In this document: one piece after another, positions 24,322 through 32,376 of the stretch | How positions within the stretch are numbered: position 1 is the stretch's first letter | Layout: each line of letters opens with the position of its first letter | Notes under the pieces: generated by a model | The model's database searches: none | Seen by the model: the letters and a program-made list of their open reading frames with translations, nothing else | Told to the model about the DNA's origin: nothing | DNA from: Gemmobacter aquatilis | Lineage (GTDB): Bacteria > Pseudomonadota > Alphaproteobacteria > Rhodobacterales > Rhodobacteraceae | Assembly: GCF_900110025.1 (NCBI RefSeq) | Contig: NZ_FOCE01000002.1 | Coordinates: 248,001 to 312,000, forward strand | DNA length: 64,000 nucleotides | Reading direction: 5' to 3' | Position numbers and translations under genes: made by a program

Positions 24322-25122
24322 TCAAATCTCATCGCCATGCCCCGCGCGCAGCCCGTCGCGCACCCGATGCGCGATCTCGATGAATTCCCGCGAATCGCGG
24401 ATATCCAGCGGCCGCTCCTTCGGCAGCGGGCTTTCGATCACATCGGTAATCCGCCCCGGACGCGGCGACATCACCACGATCTTGGTGGACAGATACACCG
24501 CCTCCGGGATGGAATGTGTCACGAATCCAATGGTTTTCCCGGTCCGCGCCCAAAGCTTCAACAGCTCTTCGTTCAGGTGATCGCGCACGATTTCATCCAG
24601 CGCGCCAAAGGGTTCGTCCATCAGCAGGATGTCGGCATCGAAGGCCAGCGCCCGCGCGATGCTGGCCCGCTGCTGCATCCCGCCGGAAAGCTGCCAGGGG
24701 AACTTCTTGCCAAACCCTTCCAGATCAACAAGTTGCAACACGTTCTTCACGCGCGCTTCCTGTTCGTCGCGCGAAAACCCCATGATCTCCAGCGGCAGGC
24801 GGATATTGCCCGCAATGGTGCGCCACGGATACAGCCCCGCCGCCTGAAAGACATAGCCATAAGCCCTTGATTTCCGGGCCTGTTCCGGCGTCATCCCGTT
24901 CACCGTCAACGTGCCGCCGGTCGGATGTTCCAGTGCCGCAATGCAACGCAGGAAGGTGGTCTTGCCACAGCCAGACGGCCCGATGAAACTGACGAAATCC
25001 CCCTTGTTGATCAACAGGTTGACATCTTTCAACGCCTGCACCGGCCCGTCGCCGGTCTGGAACACCAGATCCAGCCCGCGCGCCTCGATCACCGGCGCCC
25101 CGCTGCCCGCCATATCCTTCAT
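24322..25122 (-). CDS. ABC transporter ATP-binding protein (SsuB/ThiZ type)
   Basis: A 266-residue ATPase with Walker A GPSGCGKTT (about residue 48), Q-loop YVFQAAGLYPWRT, signature LSGGMQQR (about 147), Walker B ILLMDEPFGALD, and the H-loop VTHSIPEAVYLST. The YPWRT segment is typical for nitrate/sulfonate/thiamine-precursor importers (TauB/SsuB/ThiZ). It heads the operon with two permeases and the NMT1-type binding protein, though a long repeat lies between it and the permeases. ATG at 25122 after GGGGAG; the GTG two codons upstream is an alternative. Confidence 0.88.
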   Translation of the reverse strand: MKDMAGSGAPVIEARGLDLVFQTGDGPVQALKDVNLLINKGDFVSFIGPSGCGKTTFLRCIAALEHPTGGTLTVNGMTPEQARKSRAYGYVFQAAGLYPWRTIAGNIRLPLEIMGFSRDEQEARVKNVLQLVDLEGFGKKFPWQLSGGMQQRASIARALAFDADILLMDEPFGALDEIVRDHLNEELLKLWARTGKTIGFVTHSIPEAVYLSTKIVVMSPRPGRITDVIESPLPKERPLDIRDSREFIEIAHRVRDGLRAGHGDEI

Positions 25123-25199
25123 GCGCACTCCCCGGCCCGATTGGCCGCAATCCCTTGATCTGCTAGCATTCCGTCAGCCCCCCGAACCCGAGGCCCGCC

Positions 25200-25601
25200 A
25201 TGACCCAATGCCAGAAACTCCGCCCCAGCGCCGCCGCCACCTATGCCGGCAAACAGGGGTTCTCTTATTTCGAAGGCATCGCCCGCGAAACCACCGGCGC
25301 GCAGGCGATCTGCATGCACCTGCTCACCATCCCGCCCGGGGGCCGCGCCAAGGCCCACAAACACGCCACCCACGAAACCGCGATCTACATGCTGGAAGGC
25401 ACGACCATCATGTTCTGGGGGCAATCCCTTGAAAACAGGATGGAAATCTCGGCAGGAGAGCTGCTCTACATCCCCGCCGACATGCCGCATCTGCCGCTGA
25501 ACCCCGGACCGGGTGAGGCGCGCGCGGTCATTTCCCGCACCGATCCGCACGAACAAGAAAGCGTGATCCTGCTGCCCGAGCTTGAGGCGCTGGTGCCCTG
25601 A
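25200..25601 (+). CDS. Cupin-domain protein
   Basis: A 133-residue single-domain cupin. Motif 1 is visible as GGRAKAHKHATHETAIYMLEG (metal-binding His and Glu, about residues 48-68) and motif 2 as GELLYIPADMPHLPLN (about 87-102). Cupins of this size are often small metal-dependent enzymes or ligand-binding proteins. It is divergent from the ABC transporter and convergent with dihydropyrimidinase, so a link to pyrimidine or ureide metabolism (for instance a small amidohydrolase-associated cupin) is possible but unproven. Confidence 0.75.
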   Translation: MTQCQKLRPSAAATYAGKQGFSYFEGIARETTGAQAICMHLLTIPPGGRAKAHKHATHETAIYMLEGTTIMFWGQSLENRMEISAGELLYIPADMPHLPLNPGPGEARAVISRTDPHEQESVILLPELEALVP

Positions 25602-25633
25602 GCCCCCGCGCCGGTCTGGCAAGGCCCGCGCCA

Positions 25634-27088
25634 TCAAACCCCCGTCGCCGGAATGCCCGACCGCACCACCGGGCGCGGCGCCGTCAGCTCTTTCCAGGCC
25701 GAAAGTGCCCGGTTCACCGCCGGACGCGGCGCGCGGCCCACGAACTGGCCCCAGCCTTCCTGCCCCTGCACCGCACCCTCCGCCACCGCCACGCGGCCCC
25801 GCGTCAGGGTGAACCGCGGCAGGCCCTTCACAGCTTTGCCTTCGAACACGTTGTAATCAATGGCAGATTGCTGCGCCTCGGCAGAAATCACCTTCTCCTT
25901 CGCCGGATCCCAGACCACCAGATCCGCATCCGCCCCCACCAGAACCGCGCCCTTCTTCGGATAAAGGTTCAGGATCTTGGCGATATTGGTGCTGGTCACC
26001 GCCACAAACTCGTTCGGCGTCAGCCGCCCCGTGCCCACCCCATGGGTCCACAGCATCGGCAGCCGGTCCTCCAGCCCGCCCGTGCCATTCGGAATCTGCG
26101 CGAAGCTCTTGAGACCAAAGCGTTTTTGCTCCGTGGTGAAGGCGCAGTGATCGGTCGCCACACAGCTCAGGCTGCCCGATTGCAACCCGGCCCACAGGCT
26201 GTCCTGATGGCTTTTCGCCCGGAACGGCGGCGACATCACGCGCCGCGCGGCATGATCCCAATCGGGGTGGAAATATTCGCTTTCATCCAGCGTCAGATGC
26301 TGGATCAACGGCTCGCCCCACACCCGCTTGCCCGCCGCCTTGGCGCGCCGGATCGCCTCATGCGCCTCCTCGCAAGAGGTATGCACCACATATAGCGGCA
26401 CCCCCGCCATGTCGGCGATCATGATCGCGCGGTTGGTCGCCTCGCCCTCCACCTGCGGCGGGCGGCTATAGGCATGGGCTTCCGGCCCGATATTGCCCTC
26501 GGCCAGCAGCTTGGCCGTCAGTTCCGCCACAACATCACCATTCTCGGCATGCACCATCGCCAGCCCGCCCAGATCGCCCACCCGGCGGAACGACGCGAAC
26601 AGCTCGTCGTCATTCACCATCAGCGCGCCCTTGTAGGCCATGAAGTGCTTGAACGAGGTGATGCCCGCCTGCACACTCAACGCCATGTCTTCCCACACTT
26701 TTTCACCCCACCAGGTGATCGCCATGTGGAAGGAATAATCGCAATGCGCCCGGCCCGACTTGTTGTGCCACATCTGCGCCGCATCCATCAGCCCCTGGCC
26801 CTGCCCCGGCAGCACGAAATCCACCACCATCGTGGTGCCCCCGGCCAGCGCCGCCCGCGTGCCGCTTTCGAAATCATCCGCGCTGTAGGTGCCCATGAAC
26901 GGCATTTCCAGATGCGTATGCGGGTCGATCCCGCCGGGCATCACATAGCAGCCCGCCGCATCCAGCACCGTATCGCCCTTCAGATCGCGGCCGATTTCCA
27001 CAATCACGCCGCCCTCGATCTTCACATCGGCCTCATAGCTGAGATCCGCCGTGACCACCGTTCCGCCCTTGATGACCGTGCTTGCCAT
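25634..27088 (-). CDS. hydA: Dihydropyrimidinase (D-hydantoinase)
   Basis: A 484-residue amidohydrolase that opens the ring of dihydrouracil or dihydrothymine to N-carbamoyl-beta-amino acids. Motifs: metal ligands GIDPHTHLEMPF (about 57-68), the carbamylated Lys in GITSFKHFMAYKG (about 150), the His in VVHTSCEEAHEAI and VHAENGD, and the Asp in CVATDHCAFT. The length fits tetrameric dihydropyrimidinases. The upstream neighbour is the N-carbamoyl-beta-alanine amidase, which catalyses the next step. ATG at 27088 is chosen for the AAGGGA at seven bases; an ATG two codons earlier is too close to that site. Allantoinase or general hydantoinase are alternatives, but the context favours pyrimidines. 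Confidence 0.92.
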   Translation of the reverse strand: MASTVIKGGTVVTADLSYEADVKIEGGVIVEIGRDLKGDTVLDAAGCYVMPGGIDPHTHLEMPFMGTYSADDFESGTRAALAGGTTMVVDFVLPGQGQGLMDAAQMWHNKSGRAHCDYSFHMAITWWGEKVWEDMALSVQAGITSFKHFMAYKGALMVNDDELFASFRRVGDLGGLAMVHAENGDVVAELTAKLLAEGNIGPEAHAYSRPPQVEGEATNRAIMIADMAGVPLYVVHTSCEEAHEAIRRAKAAGKRVWGEPLIQHLTLDESEYFHPDWDHAARRVMSPPFRAKSHQDSLWAGLQSGSLSCVATDHCAFTTEQKRFGLKSFAQIPNGTGGLEDRLPMLWTHGVGTGRLTPNEFVAVTSTNIAKILNLYPKKGAVLVGADADLVVWDPAKEKVISAEAQQSAIDYNVFEGKAVKGLPRFTLTRGRVAVAEGAVQGQEGWGQFVGRAPRPAVNRALSAWKELTAPRPVVRSGIPATGV

Positions 27089-27111
27089 GCCCATTTCCCT
27101 TATCCGAATGG

Positions 27112-27159
27112 CCTTCATCCTGGCCCAAATACTCTGGGGTCCGGGGCAAAGCCCCGGGG
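27112..27159 (-). repeat. Intergenic GAGTATTT-type motif, copy 1
   Basis: On the reverse strand a GGGGCTTTGCCCC hairpin is followed by GAGTATTTGGGCCAGGATGAAG. It lies between the amidase stop and the dihydropyrimidinase ribosome site. A close match stands before aat (40575-40620) and a weaker one after kup (35564-35600). Confidence 0.6.
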
Positions 27160-27166
27160 GCCGCCG

Positions 27167-28417
27167 TCAGGCGACCACTTCTGCCACCTCAAGCACCGCG
27201 TGCAGCAGCACATCCGCCCCCGCCGCAGCCCATTCCGGCGAAATCTCCTCGGCCTCGTTATGGCTCAGCCCGCCCACACAGGGGCACATCACCATCACCG
27301 TCGGCGCCACGCGGTTGATCCAGCAGGCGTCGTGCCCGGCGCCAGAAACGATGTCCATGTGGCTGTAGCCCAGCCTCTCCGCCGCCCCGCGCACCACCTG
27401 CACCAGCGCCGGATCAAAGGTCACCGGGTCGAAATGCCCGACCGGCTCGATGCTGCATCCAAGACCCAGCTCCGCCGCCACCGCATGGGCCGCGCGCTCC
27501 ACCTCGGCGCGCATCGCATCCAGCTTGGCCTGTTCGGGGCTGCGGATGTCCACGGTGAACACCACCTTGCCGGGGATCACATTGCGCGAGTTGGGGAAAA
27601 CCGTCACCTGCCCCACCGCGCCCACCGCATTGGGCTGGTGGCTCATGGCGATCTGATGCACCCGCTCGGTGATCCGCGCCATGCCCAGCCCCGCATTCAC
27701 CCGCATGTTCATCGGGGTCGAGCCGGTATGGGCATCCTTGCCGGTCAGGGTGATCTCCAGCCACCAGAGGCCCTGCCCATGGGTCACCACACCGATGGTC
27801 TTGCCCTCGGCCTCCAGAATCGGGCCCTGCTCGATATGCAGCTCGAACATGGCGTGCATCTTGCGGGCGCCGACCGGCTCATCCCCGACCCAGCCGATGC
27901 GGGCCAGTTCGTCGCCAAAGCGCTTGCCCTCCAGATCGGTGCGGCCATAGGCATAGTCCTGCGTGTGCAGCCCGGCGAACACGCCCGAGGCCAGCATGGC
28001 GGGGGCAAAGCGCGCGCCCTCCTCGTTGGTCCAGTTCGTCACCACGATCGGGTGTTTGGTCCTGATGCCCAGATCGTTCAGTGACCGCACCACCTCCAGC
28101 GCGCCCAGCACGCCCAGCACGCCGTCATAGCGCCCGCCGGTCGGCTGCGTATCCAGATGGCTGCCCATATAGACCGGCAGCGCCGCGGGGTCGGTGCCGG
28201 CGCGGGTGGCGAACATGTTGCCCATGGTATCCACCCCCATGGTCATCCCCGCCGCTTCGCACCAGTCCTTGAACAGGTGGCGACCGGCGTTGTCGGCGTC
28301 GGTCAGCGTCTGCCGGTTGCAGCCGCCCGCCACGCCCGGCCCGATCTGCGCCATCTGGTCAAGGCTGTCCCACAGACGTGCGGAATTGATCCTGAGGTTC
28401 TCGCCAGGTGCCGACAT
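27167..28417 (-). CDS. N-carbamoyl-beta-alanine amidohydrolase (M20 Zn-dependent hydrolase)
   Basis: A 416-residue binuclear zinc amidase of the M20/AllC-HyuC family. Motifs: MGSHLDTQPTGGRYDGVLG (metal His and Asp, about 84-102), NWTNEEGARFAP (catalytic Glu pair, about 125), FELHIEQGPILE (metal His, about 190), the dimer-lid His in AHTGSTPMNMR, and SGAGHDA. It releases carbon dioxide and ammonia from N-carbamoyl-beta-alanine. It is first in its operon with dihydropyrimidinase and lies directly downstream of RutR-like operators. ATG at 28417 follows AGGGAG by six bases. Allantoate amidohydrolase is the closest alternative; pathway genes argue for the pyrimidine substrate. Confidence 0.9.
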   Translation of the reverse strand: MSAPGENLRINSARLWDSLDQMAQIGPGVAGGCNRQTLTDADNAGRHLFKDWCEAAGMTMGVDTMGNMFATRAGTDPAALPVYMGSHLDTQPTGGRYDGVLGVLGALEVVRSLNDLGIRTKHPIVVTNWTNEEGARFAPAMLASGVFAGLHTQDYAYGRTDLEGKRFGDELARIGWVGDEPVGARKMHAMFELHIEQGPILEAEGKTIGVVTHGQGLWWLEITLTGKDAHTGSTPMNMRVNAGLGMARITERVHQIAMSHQPNAVGAVGQVTVFPNSRNVIPGKVVFTVDIRSPEQAKLDAMRAEVERAAHAVAAELGLGCSIEPVGHFDPVTFDPALVQVVRGAAERLGYSHMDIVSGAGHDACWINRVAPTVMVMCPCVGGLSHNEAEEISPEWAAAGADVLLHAVLEVAEVVA

Positions 28418-28476
28418 ATCCATCTCCCTGCCGCTGTCAGATGGGGTCTTCATGCCCCTTGCGGCGAATCTTTTCC

Positions 28477-28490
28477 TGACCATATGGTCA
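28477..28490. promoter_or_regulatory. RutR-like operator, site 1
   Basis: Perfect palindrome TGACCATATGGTCA, matching the RutR consensus core TTGACCA-N2-TGGTCAA. It lies 60 bases upstream of the amidase start and 71 upstream of the divergent TetR gene. Confidence 0.8.
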
Positions 28491-28509
28491 GAAGGAAGGC
28501 TATACGCCC

Positions 28510-28523
28510 TGACCAAACGGTCA
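28510..28523. promoter_or_regulatory. RutR-like operator, site 2
   Basis: TGACCAAACGGTCA, a slightly imperfect copy of the same palindrome, with its centre 33 bases from site 1. Confidence 0.65.
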
Positions 28524-28534
28524 ACGAAAATCTC

Positions 28535-28548
28535 TGACCCAAGGGTGA
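28535..28548. promoter_or_regulatory. RutR-like operator, degenerate site 3
   Basis: TGACCCAAGGGTGA has the same symmetry with altered inner bases and one symmetry mismatch. It lies 13 bases before the TetR start codon, so binding here would give autoregulation. Confidence 0.45.
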
Positions 28549-28560
28549 GACAGAACGCAG

Positions 28561-29193
28561 ATGACAGAGCCCCCCCGCCCGCTGAAGCGCACCGAAATCC
28601 GCGCGATGAATGAAACGCTCATTCTTCAGGCAGCGGAAAAAGTCTTTGCAGAGGCGGGGTTTGGCGGGGCCACCATGCAGTTGATCGCCGATATGGCCGG
28701 GCTGCCCAAGGCGAACCTGCACTATTATTTTGCAACCAAGGAAGACCTCTATCGCCGGGTGGTGCAGAACATCTTTGAAATCTGGCTGCACGCCGCCGAC
28801 AGCATGGACAATGCCCCCGGCCCGGCCGAAGGCATCGGCGCCTATATCGACGCCAAGATGGAAATCTCGCGCCGCCACCCCGATGGGTCAAAGGTCTGGG
28901 CGTCAGAGGTGATGCACGGCGCGCCGGTGATCCAGGACTATCTGGAAACCACGCTGCGCGACTGGACGAAGGGCCGCGCCGCCCTGATCCAGCGCTGGAT
29001 CGACGAGGGCAAGATGGCCCCGGTCAACCCCGATCACCTGCTCTACATGCTGTGGGCCACCACCCAGCATTACGCCGATTTCGGTCATCAGATCCAGACG
29101 CTCAACGGCGGTAAACCGTTAAGCGACCGGCAATGGAAAGCCGCAAAGGACAGCGTGAAGACGATGATCCTGCGCGGCATCGGCGTCGCCTGA
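28561..29193 (+). CDS. TetR-family regulator, RutR-like
   Basis: A 210-residue repressor. The N-terminal helix-turn-helix is visible in AGFGGATMQLIADMAGLPKANLHYYFATKEDLY (about residues 33-65). The C-terminal ligand domain (YIDAKMEISRRHPDGSKVWASEVMHGAP; LLYMLWATTQHYADF) matches the RutR/YcdC type, which binds uracil or thymine. It is divergent from the amidase-dihydropyrimidinase operon with three RutR-like palindromes between them. It therefore probably represses that operon and itself until the pyrimidine is present. A second close paralogue lies at 32377. Confidence 0.88.
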   Translation: MTEPPRPLKRTEIRAMNETLILQAAEKVFAEAGFGGATMQLIADMAGLPKANLHYYFATKEDLYRRVVQNIFEIWLHAADSMDNAPGPAEGIGAYIDAKMEISRRHPDGSKVWASEVMHGAPVIQDYLETTLRDWTKGRAALIQRWIDEGKMAPVNPDHLLYMLWATTQHYADFGHQIQTLNGGKPLSDRQWKAAKDSVKTMILRGIGVA

Positions 29194-29196
29194 GCC

Positions 29197-30303
29197 TCAG
29201 ATCACCCAGAAATCCGCCCAGTTCAGCGCCAGTTCCGGCGTCATCCGGGCAAACACCACAGCCGCGCCCTCGCCCGTGCCATCGGCATCATAGGACAGCA
29301 GGCCGGTATCGGTCTCGTAAATGATCCGGTCATTGTCATCCAGCGCCACGCCCTCCGCATTGGCGGTGAACATCACATAGCTGAGCATCGTCCCCGCCGG
29401 ACTGAGCGCCGCCATCACCGCATTGTCGAGCTGGATCAGATCGTCGCGCGTGTCGAAATCCAGGATCTTGTCCACATTCTCGGCGCCAAGCGCATCGCGG
29501 AACTGGAACTTGTCGGCGCCCTCGCCGCCGCTCAGCGTGTCGGCCCCGGCGCCGCCATCCAGCCGGTCCCGCCCGCCGCGCCCTTCCAGATGGTTGGCGC
29601 CCTCGTTGCCGAACAGCGCATTGGGCCTGCGGTTGCCGAACCCGTCGATGTCCGCGCTGCCGGTCAGCACCAGACGCTCCACCCAGCCGGTGACCTGCGG
29701 CCCCGCAAGTTGAAACGTGACCTGAGTTTCCACCGTGTCGCGCCCGCCGCTGACCTCGGCCAGATCGACAACCCGGTCGCCATAACTGTCGATCACATAG
29801 GTATCGCGGCCCGTCCCGCCCAGCAGGTTGTCGCTGCCTGCCCCGCCCTCCAGCCGGTCATCGCCGCCAGCACCGTCCAGCGCATCATCCCCCGATCCGC
29901 CCCACAGCGTGTCATCGCCCTCCGAACCGAACAGCGCATCAATCCCGTCGCCGCCATCCAGCCGCCCCGCCGCGTCCAGCAGCGCAAGGCGGATCGGAAA
30001 GACCGTGCCGAACGGATCAATCGCATCCAGCCGGAACAGCACCTCGGCATCTGACACAAGGCCCGGCGTCAGCGTGGCGGTGACCGCGGCATAGATCCAG
30101 CCGTCATCATCCCCGCCAACCGAGGCATCGCTGTATTGCCCCCCAAAGGTGAGAGAGCCGAAGCCGTAATCGAACAGAAAATACCCCAGATCTTCGTCAT
30201 ACCACCCATTGGTCTGGTATTCGAGGCTGAGGGTGATGTTGCTGCCATCGCGCGTGGCCTTGACGGAAGGGGCAATGTCACGCTGTTCAAAGATCACGTC
30301 CAT
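29197..30303 (-). CDS. Hemolysin-type calcium-binding (RTX repeat) protein
   Basis: A 368-residue acidic protein. Residues 1-115 form a beta-rich domain of unknown type (SLEYQTNGWYDEDLGYFLFDYG). Two blocks of RTX nonapeptides follow (GGSGDDALDGAGGDDRLEGG and GGRDRLDGGAGADTLSGG), separated by an 80-residue insert, and then the usual C-terminal cap with DFDTRDDLIQL. Such proteins leave the cell by type I secretion. It is placed inside the pyrimidine cluster, convergent with the RutR-like gene with only 3 bases between stops, and shares no evident function with it. GGAGG lies eight bases before the ATG at 30303. Confidence 0.85.
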   Translation of the reverse strand: MDVIFEQRDIAPSVKATRDGSNITLSLEYQTNGWYDEDLGYFLFDYGFGSLTFGGQYSDASVGGDDDGWIYAAVTATLTPGLVSDAEVLFRLDAIDPFGTVFPIRLALLDAAGRLDGGDGIDALFGSEGDDTLWGGSGDDALDGAGGDDRLEGGAGSDNLLGGTGRDTYVIDSYGDRVVDLAEVSGGRDTVETQVTFQLAGPQVTGWVERLVLTGSADIDGFGNRRPNALFGNEGANHLEGRGGRDRLDGGAGADTLSGGEGADKFQFRDALGAENVDKILDFDTRDDLIQLDNAVMAALSPAGTMLSYVMFTANAEGVALDDNDRIIYETDTGLLSYDADGTGEGAAVVFARMTPELALNWADFWVI

Positions 30304-30410
30304 GGGCAAGGCCTCCGGGAAAAGCAGGATAAAAATGCCCAAAAACTGTGCGCTTTGAAAACGAGTCTGTCAAACCCCGTTGAGACAGGCGGCAGGCTCC
30401 GCCCCAAACG

Positions 30411-30438
30411 AAAACCCGCCCCCCTTTCGGGCGGCGGG
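30411..30438 (-). terminator. Rho-independent terminator after the cupin gene
   Basis: Reverse strand: a GC-rich stem CCCGCCGCCC / GGGGGGCGGG with one mismatch and a GAAA-type loop, followed by TTTTCG. It ends the aminotransferase-cupin transcript. Confidence 0.7.
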
Positions 30439-30470
30439 CAAGGCAAAACACCTGACGGCCCGTTAGGCGC

Positions 30471-30770
30471 TTATTTCAGCTCGACCTCGACAAAGCTCAT
30501 CGGCGCGGCCCCGGCATTGATCACGTTATGCTCGGTGCCCTTGGGGCGCGAATAGGCGCTGCCCGCGGGGATGAACGCCTCGCGCGTCTCGCCATCCGGC
30601 AGTTCCAGCCGCAAGGCGCAATCGGTCAGCGTGGTGATGACGTATTCATGCCCATGCACATGCCAGCCGGTTTCGGCCCCCGGTTCAAAGTCATAGCGCC
30701 AGACCTTCACCCGGTCATTTTCCATCAGCACCGTGCCGGTGGCCTGAATCGACATCTCGTCTTGAGCCAT
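30471..30770 (-). CDS. Small cupin protein
   Basis: A 99-residue single cupin with metal ligands in GWHVHGHEYVITTL (about residues 35-48) and the second motif around AYSRPKGTEHNVINAG (about 72-87). It follows the omega-aminotransferase gene by 46 bases on the same strand, so it is likely co-transcribed and under the same RutR-like control. Its role in the pathway is unknown; small cupins of this kind sit in several amino-acid and nucleobase degradation operons. Confidence 0.78.
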   Translation of the reverse strand: MAQDEMSIQATGTVLMENDRVKVWRYDFEPGAETGWHVHGHEYVITTLTDCALRLELPDGETREAFIPAGSAYSRPKGTEHNVINAGAAPMSFVEVELK

Positions 30771-30816
30771 GTTTTCCCTCCCTGAAACGGCGGGCCCGAA
30801 GGCCCGCCCGTGCCGC

Positions 30817-32145
30817 TTACGGCAGCGTTTTCAACACATCAGCCAGCGTGCCGATCAGCTGGTCGATCTCGGCTTTCGAGATGATCAGCGGCGGCGACAT
30901 GGCGATGATATCGCCAGTCGTGCGGATCAGAATGCCTTTTTCGTAAGCGTTGAGGAAAGCAGTGAAGGCGCGCTTGGTCGGCTCGCCCGCCATCGGCTCC
31001 AGCTCCACCGCGCCGATCAGGCCCATGTTGCGGATATCGATCACATGCGGCAACCCGCGCAGCGAATGCAGCGCCTCCTCCCAATAGGGGGCAAGCTCAC
31101 TGGCGCGCTCGAACAGGCCTTCTTCCTTGTAGGTGTCCAGCGTGGCGATGCCTGCCGCCGAAGCGATCGGGTTGCCGGAATAGGTATAGCCGTGGAACAG
31201 CTCGATCATGTGTTCCGGGCCTTGCATGAAGGCATCATGCACCTCACCGGTGGTCAGCACCGCGCCCATCGGAATCACGCCATTGGTCAGACCTTTGGCG
31301 GTGGTCATCATGTCGGGCAGCACGTCGAAATGCTGCGACGCGAAGGCGGACCCAAGCCGCCCGAAGCCGGTGATGACTTCATCAAAGATCAGAAGAATGC
31401 CGTGCTTCTTGGTGATCGCCCGCAGTTTTTCCAGATACCCCTTCGGCGGCATCAGCACGCCGGTCGATCCGGCCATCGGCTCGACAATCACCGCCGCGAT
31501 GGTTTCGGCGCCATGCAGCGCCACGATGCGCTCCAGCTCGTCCGCCAGGTTCGCGCCATGTTCGGGCTGGCCCTTGGTATAGGCGTTCAGATGCGGCAGG
31601 TGGGTGTGGGGCATGTGATCGACGCCGGTCAGCAGGCTGCCGAACATCTTGCGGTTGGTGACGATCCCGCCCACCGAGATGCCACCGAAGTTCACGCCAT
31701 GATAACCCCGCTCGCGCCCGATCAACCGGGTGCGGGCGCCATCGCCGCGCGCACGGTGATAGGCAATCGCAAGTTTCAGAGCCGTTTCAACACTTTCCGA
31801 GCCGGAGTTCGTGTAGAACACATGCTCGATCCCCTTCGGCGCGATATCGACGAGGCGGTTGGCGAGTTCAAACGCAATCGGGTGGCCCATCTGGAAGGCG
31901 GGCGCATAATCCAGTTCGGCGGCCTGTTTCTGGATCGCCTCGGTGATCTTCGGGCGGCAATGGCCCGCATTGCAGCACCACAGGCCCGCAGTGCCATCCA
32001 GCACCTGCCGCCCATCGGACGTGGTATAATGCATGTCCTTCGCGGCCACGAACATGCGCGGGTTCTTCTTGAACTGCCGGTTGGCCGTGAACGGCATCCA
32101 GAAAGCGTTCAGGTCATTGGGCGTCTGCTTGCGATCAAGCGCCAT
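30817..32145 (-). CDS. Omega-amino acid:pyruvate aminotransferase (beta-alanine type)
   Basis: A 442-residue class III PLP aminotransferase. Visible are the N-terminal WMPFTANRQFKKNPR motif typical of omega-amino acid:pyruvate transaminases, the PLP-phosphate region TNSGSESVETALKLA (about 105-120), ERGYHGVNFGG, the Asp in LLIFDEVITGFGR, and the Schiff-base Lys in TTAKGLTNG (about 285). It would convert beta-alanine or beta-aminoisobutyrate, the end products of reductive pyrimidine breakdown, to the semialdehyde. A perfect RutR-like palindrome lies 52 bases upstream of its start. ATG at 32145 after GGGAGAG. Confidence 0.9.
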   Translation of the reverse strand: MALDRKQTPNDLNAFWMPFTANRQFKKNPRMFVAAKDMHYTTSDGRQVLDGTAGLWCCNAGHCRPKITEAIQKQAAELDYAPAFQMGHPIAFELANRLVDIAPKGIEHVFYTNSGSESVETALKLAIAYHRARGDGARTRLIGRERGYHGVNFGGISVGGIVTNRKMFGSLLTGVDHMPHTHLPHLNAYTKGQPEHGANLADELERIVALHGAETIAAVIVEPMAGSTGVLMPPKGYLEKLRAITKKHGILLIFDEVITGFGRLGSAFASQHFDVLPDMMTTAKGLTNGVIPMGAVLTTGEVHDAFMQGPEHMIELFHGYTYSGNPIASAAGIATLDTYKEEGLFERASELAPYWEEALHSLRGLPHVIDIRNMGLIGAVELEPMAGEPTKRAFTAFLNAYEKGILIRTTGDIIAMSPPLIISKAEIDQLIGTLADVLKTLP

Positions 32146-32196
32146 GGGGCTCTCCCGGTTGGGTCGCGCCTTCTGCGGGGGCGACCGTTCAAATTC

Positions 32197-32210
32197 TGAC
32201 CATATGGTCA
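32197..32210. promoter_or_regulatory. RutR-like operator before the aminotransferase
   Basis: TGACCATATGGTCA, identical in all 14 bases to site 1 at 28477, between the aminotransferase and the second divergent TetR gene. The identity shows that both promoters belong to one regulon. Confidence 0.8.
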
Positions 32211-32376
32211 AGTTGAGGCTATCAGCGCGCGCCGCTGCGTCAAGGCGCAACGGCGAACACGGGCGCTGTGCGGCACCTTTTGCATATTGACGCTTTTGGC
32301 CGCATCGCTCAATGCGGGAATGACAGGCGCAAGGCCTGAATGCGACATTTTGATCAAATCAAGCGAAGCAGGGCCG

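Noticed and set aside
29521-29938. Short tandem repeats that might suggest a CRISPR array
   Set aside because: They encode RTX nonapeptides within an open frame and have no spacer-repeat structure. The same is true near 4620-4820 and 44400-44600. No CRISPR array was seen in the window.
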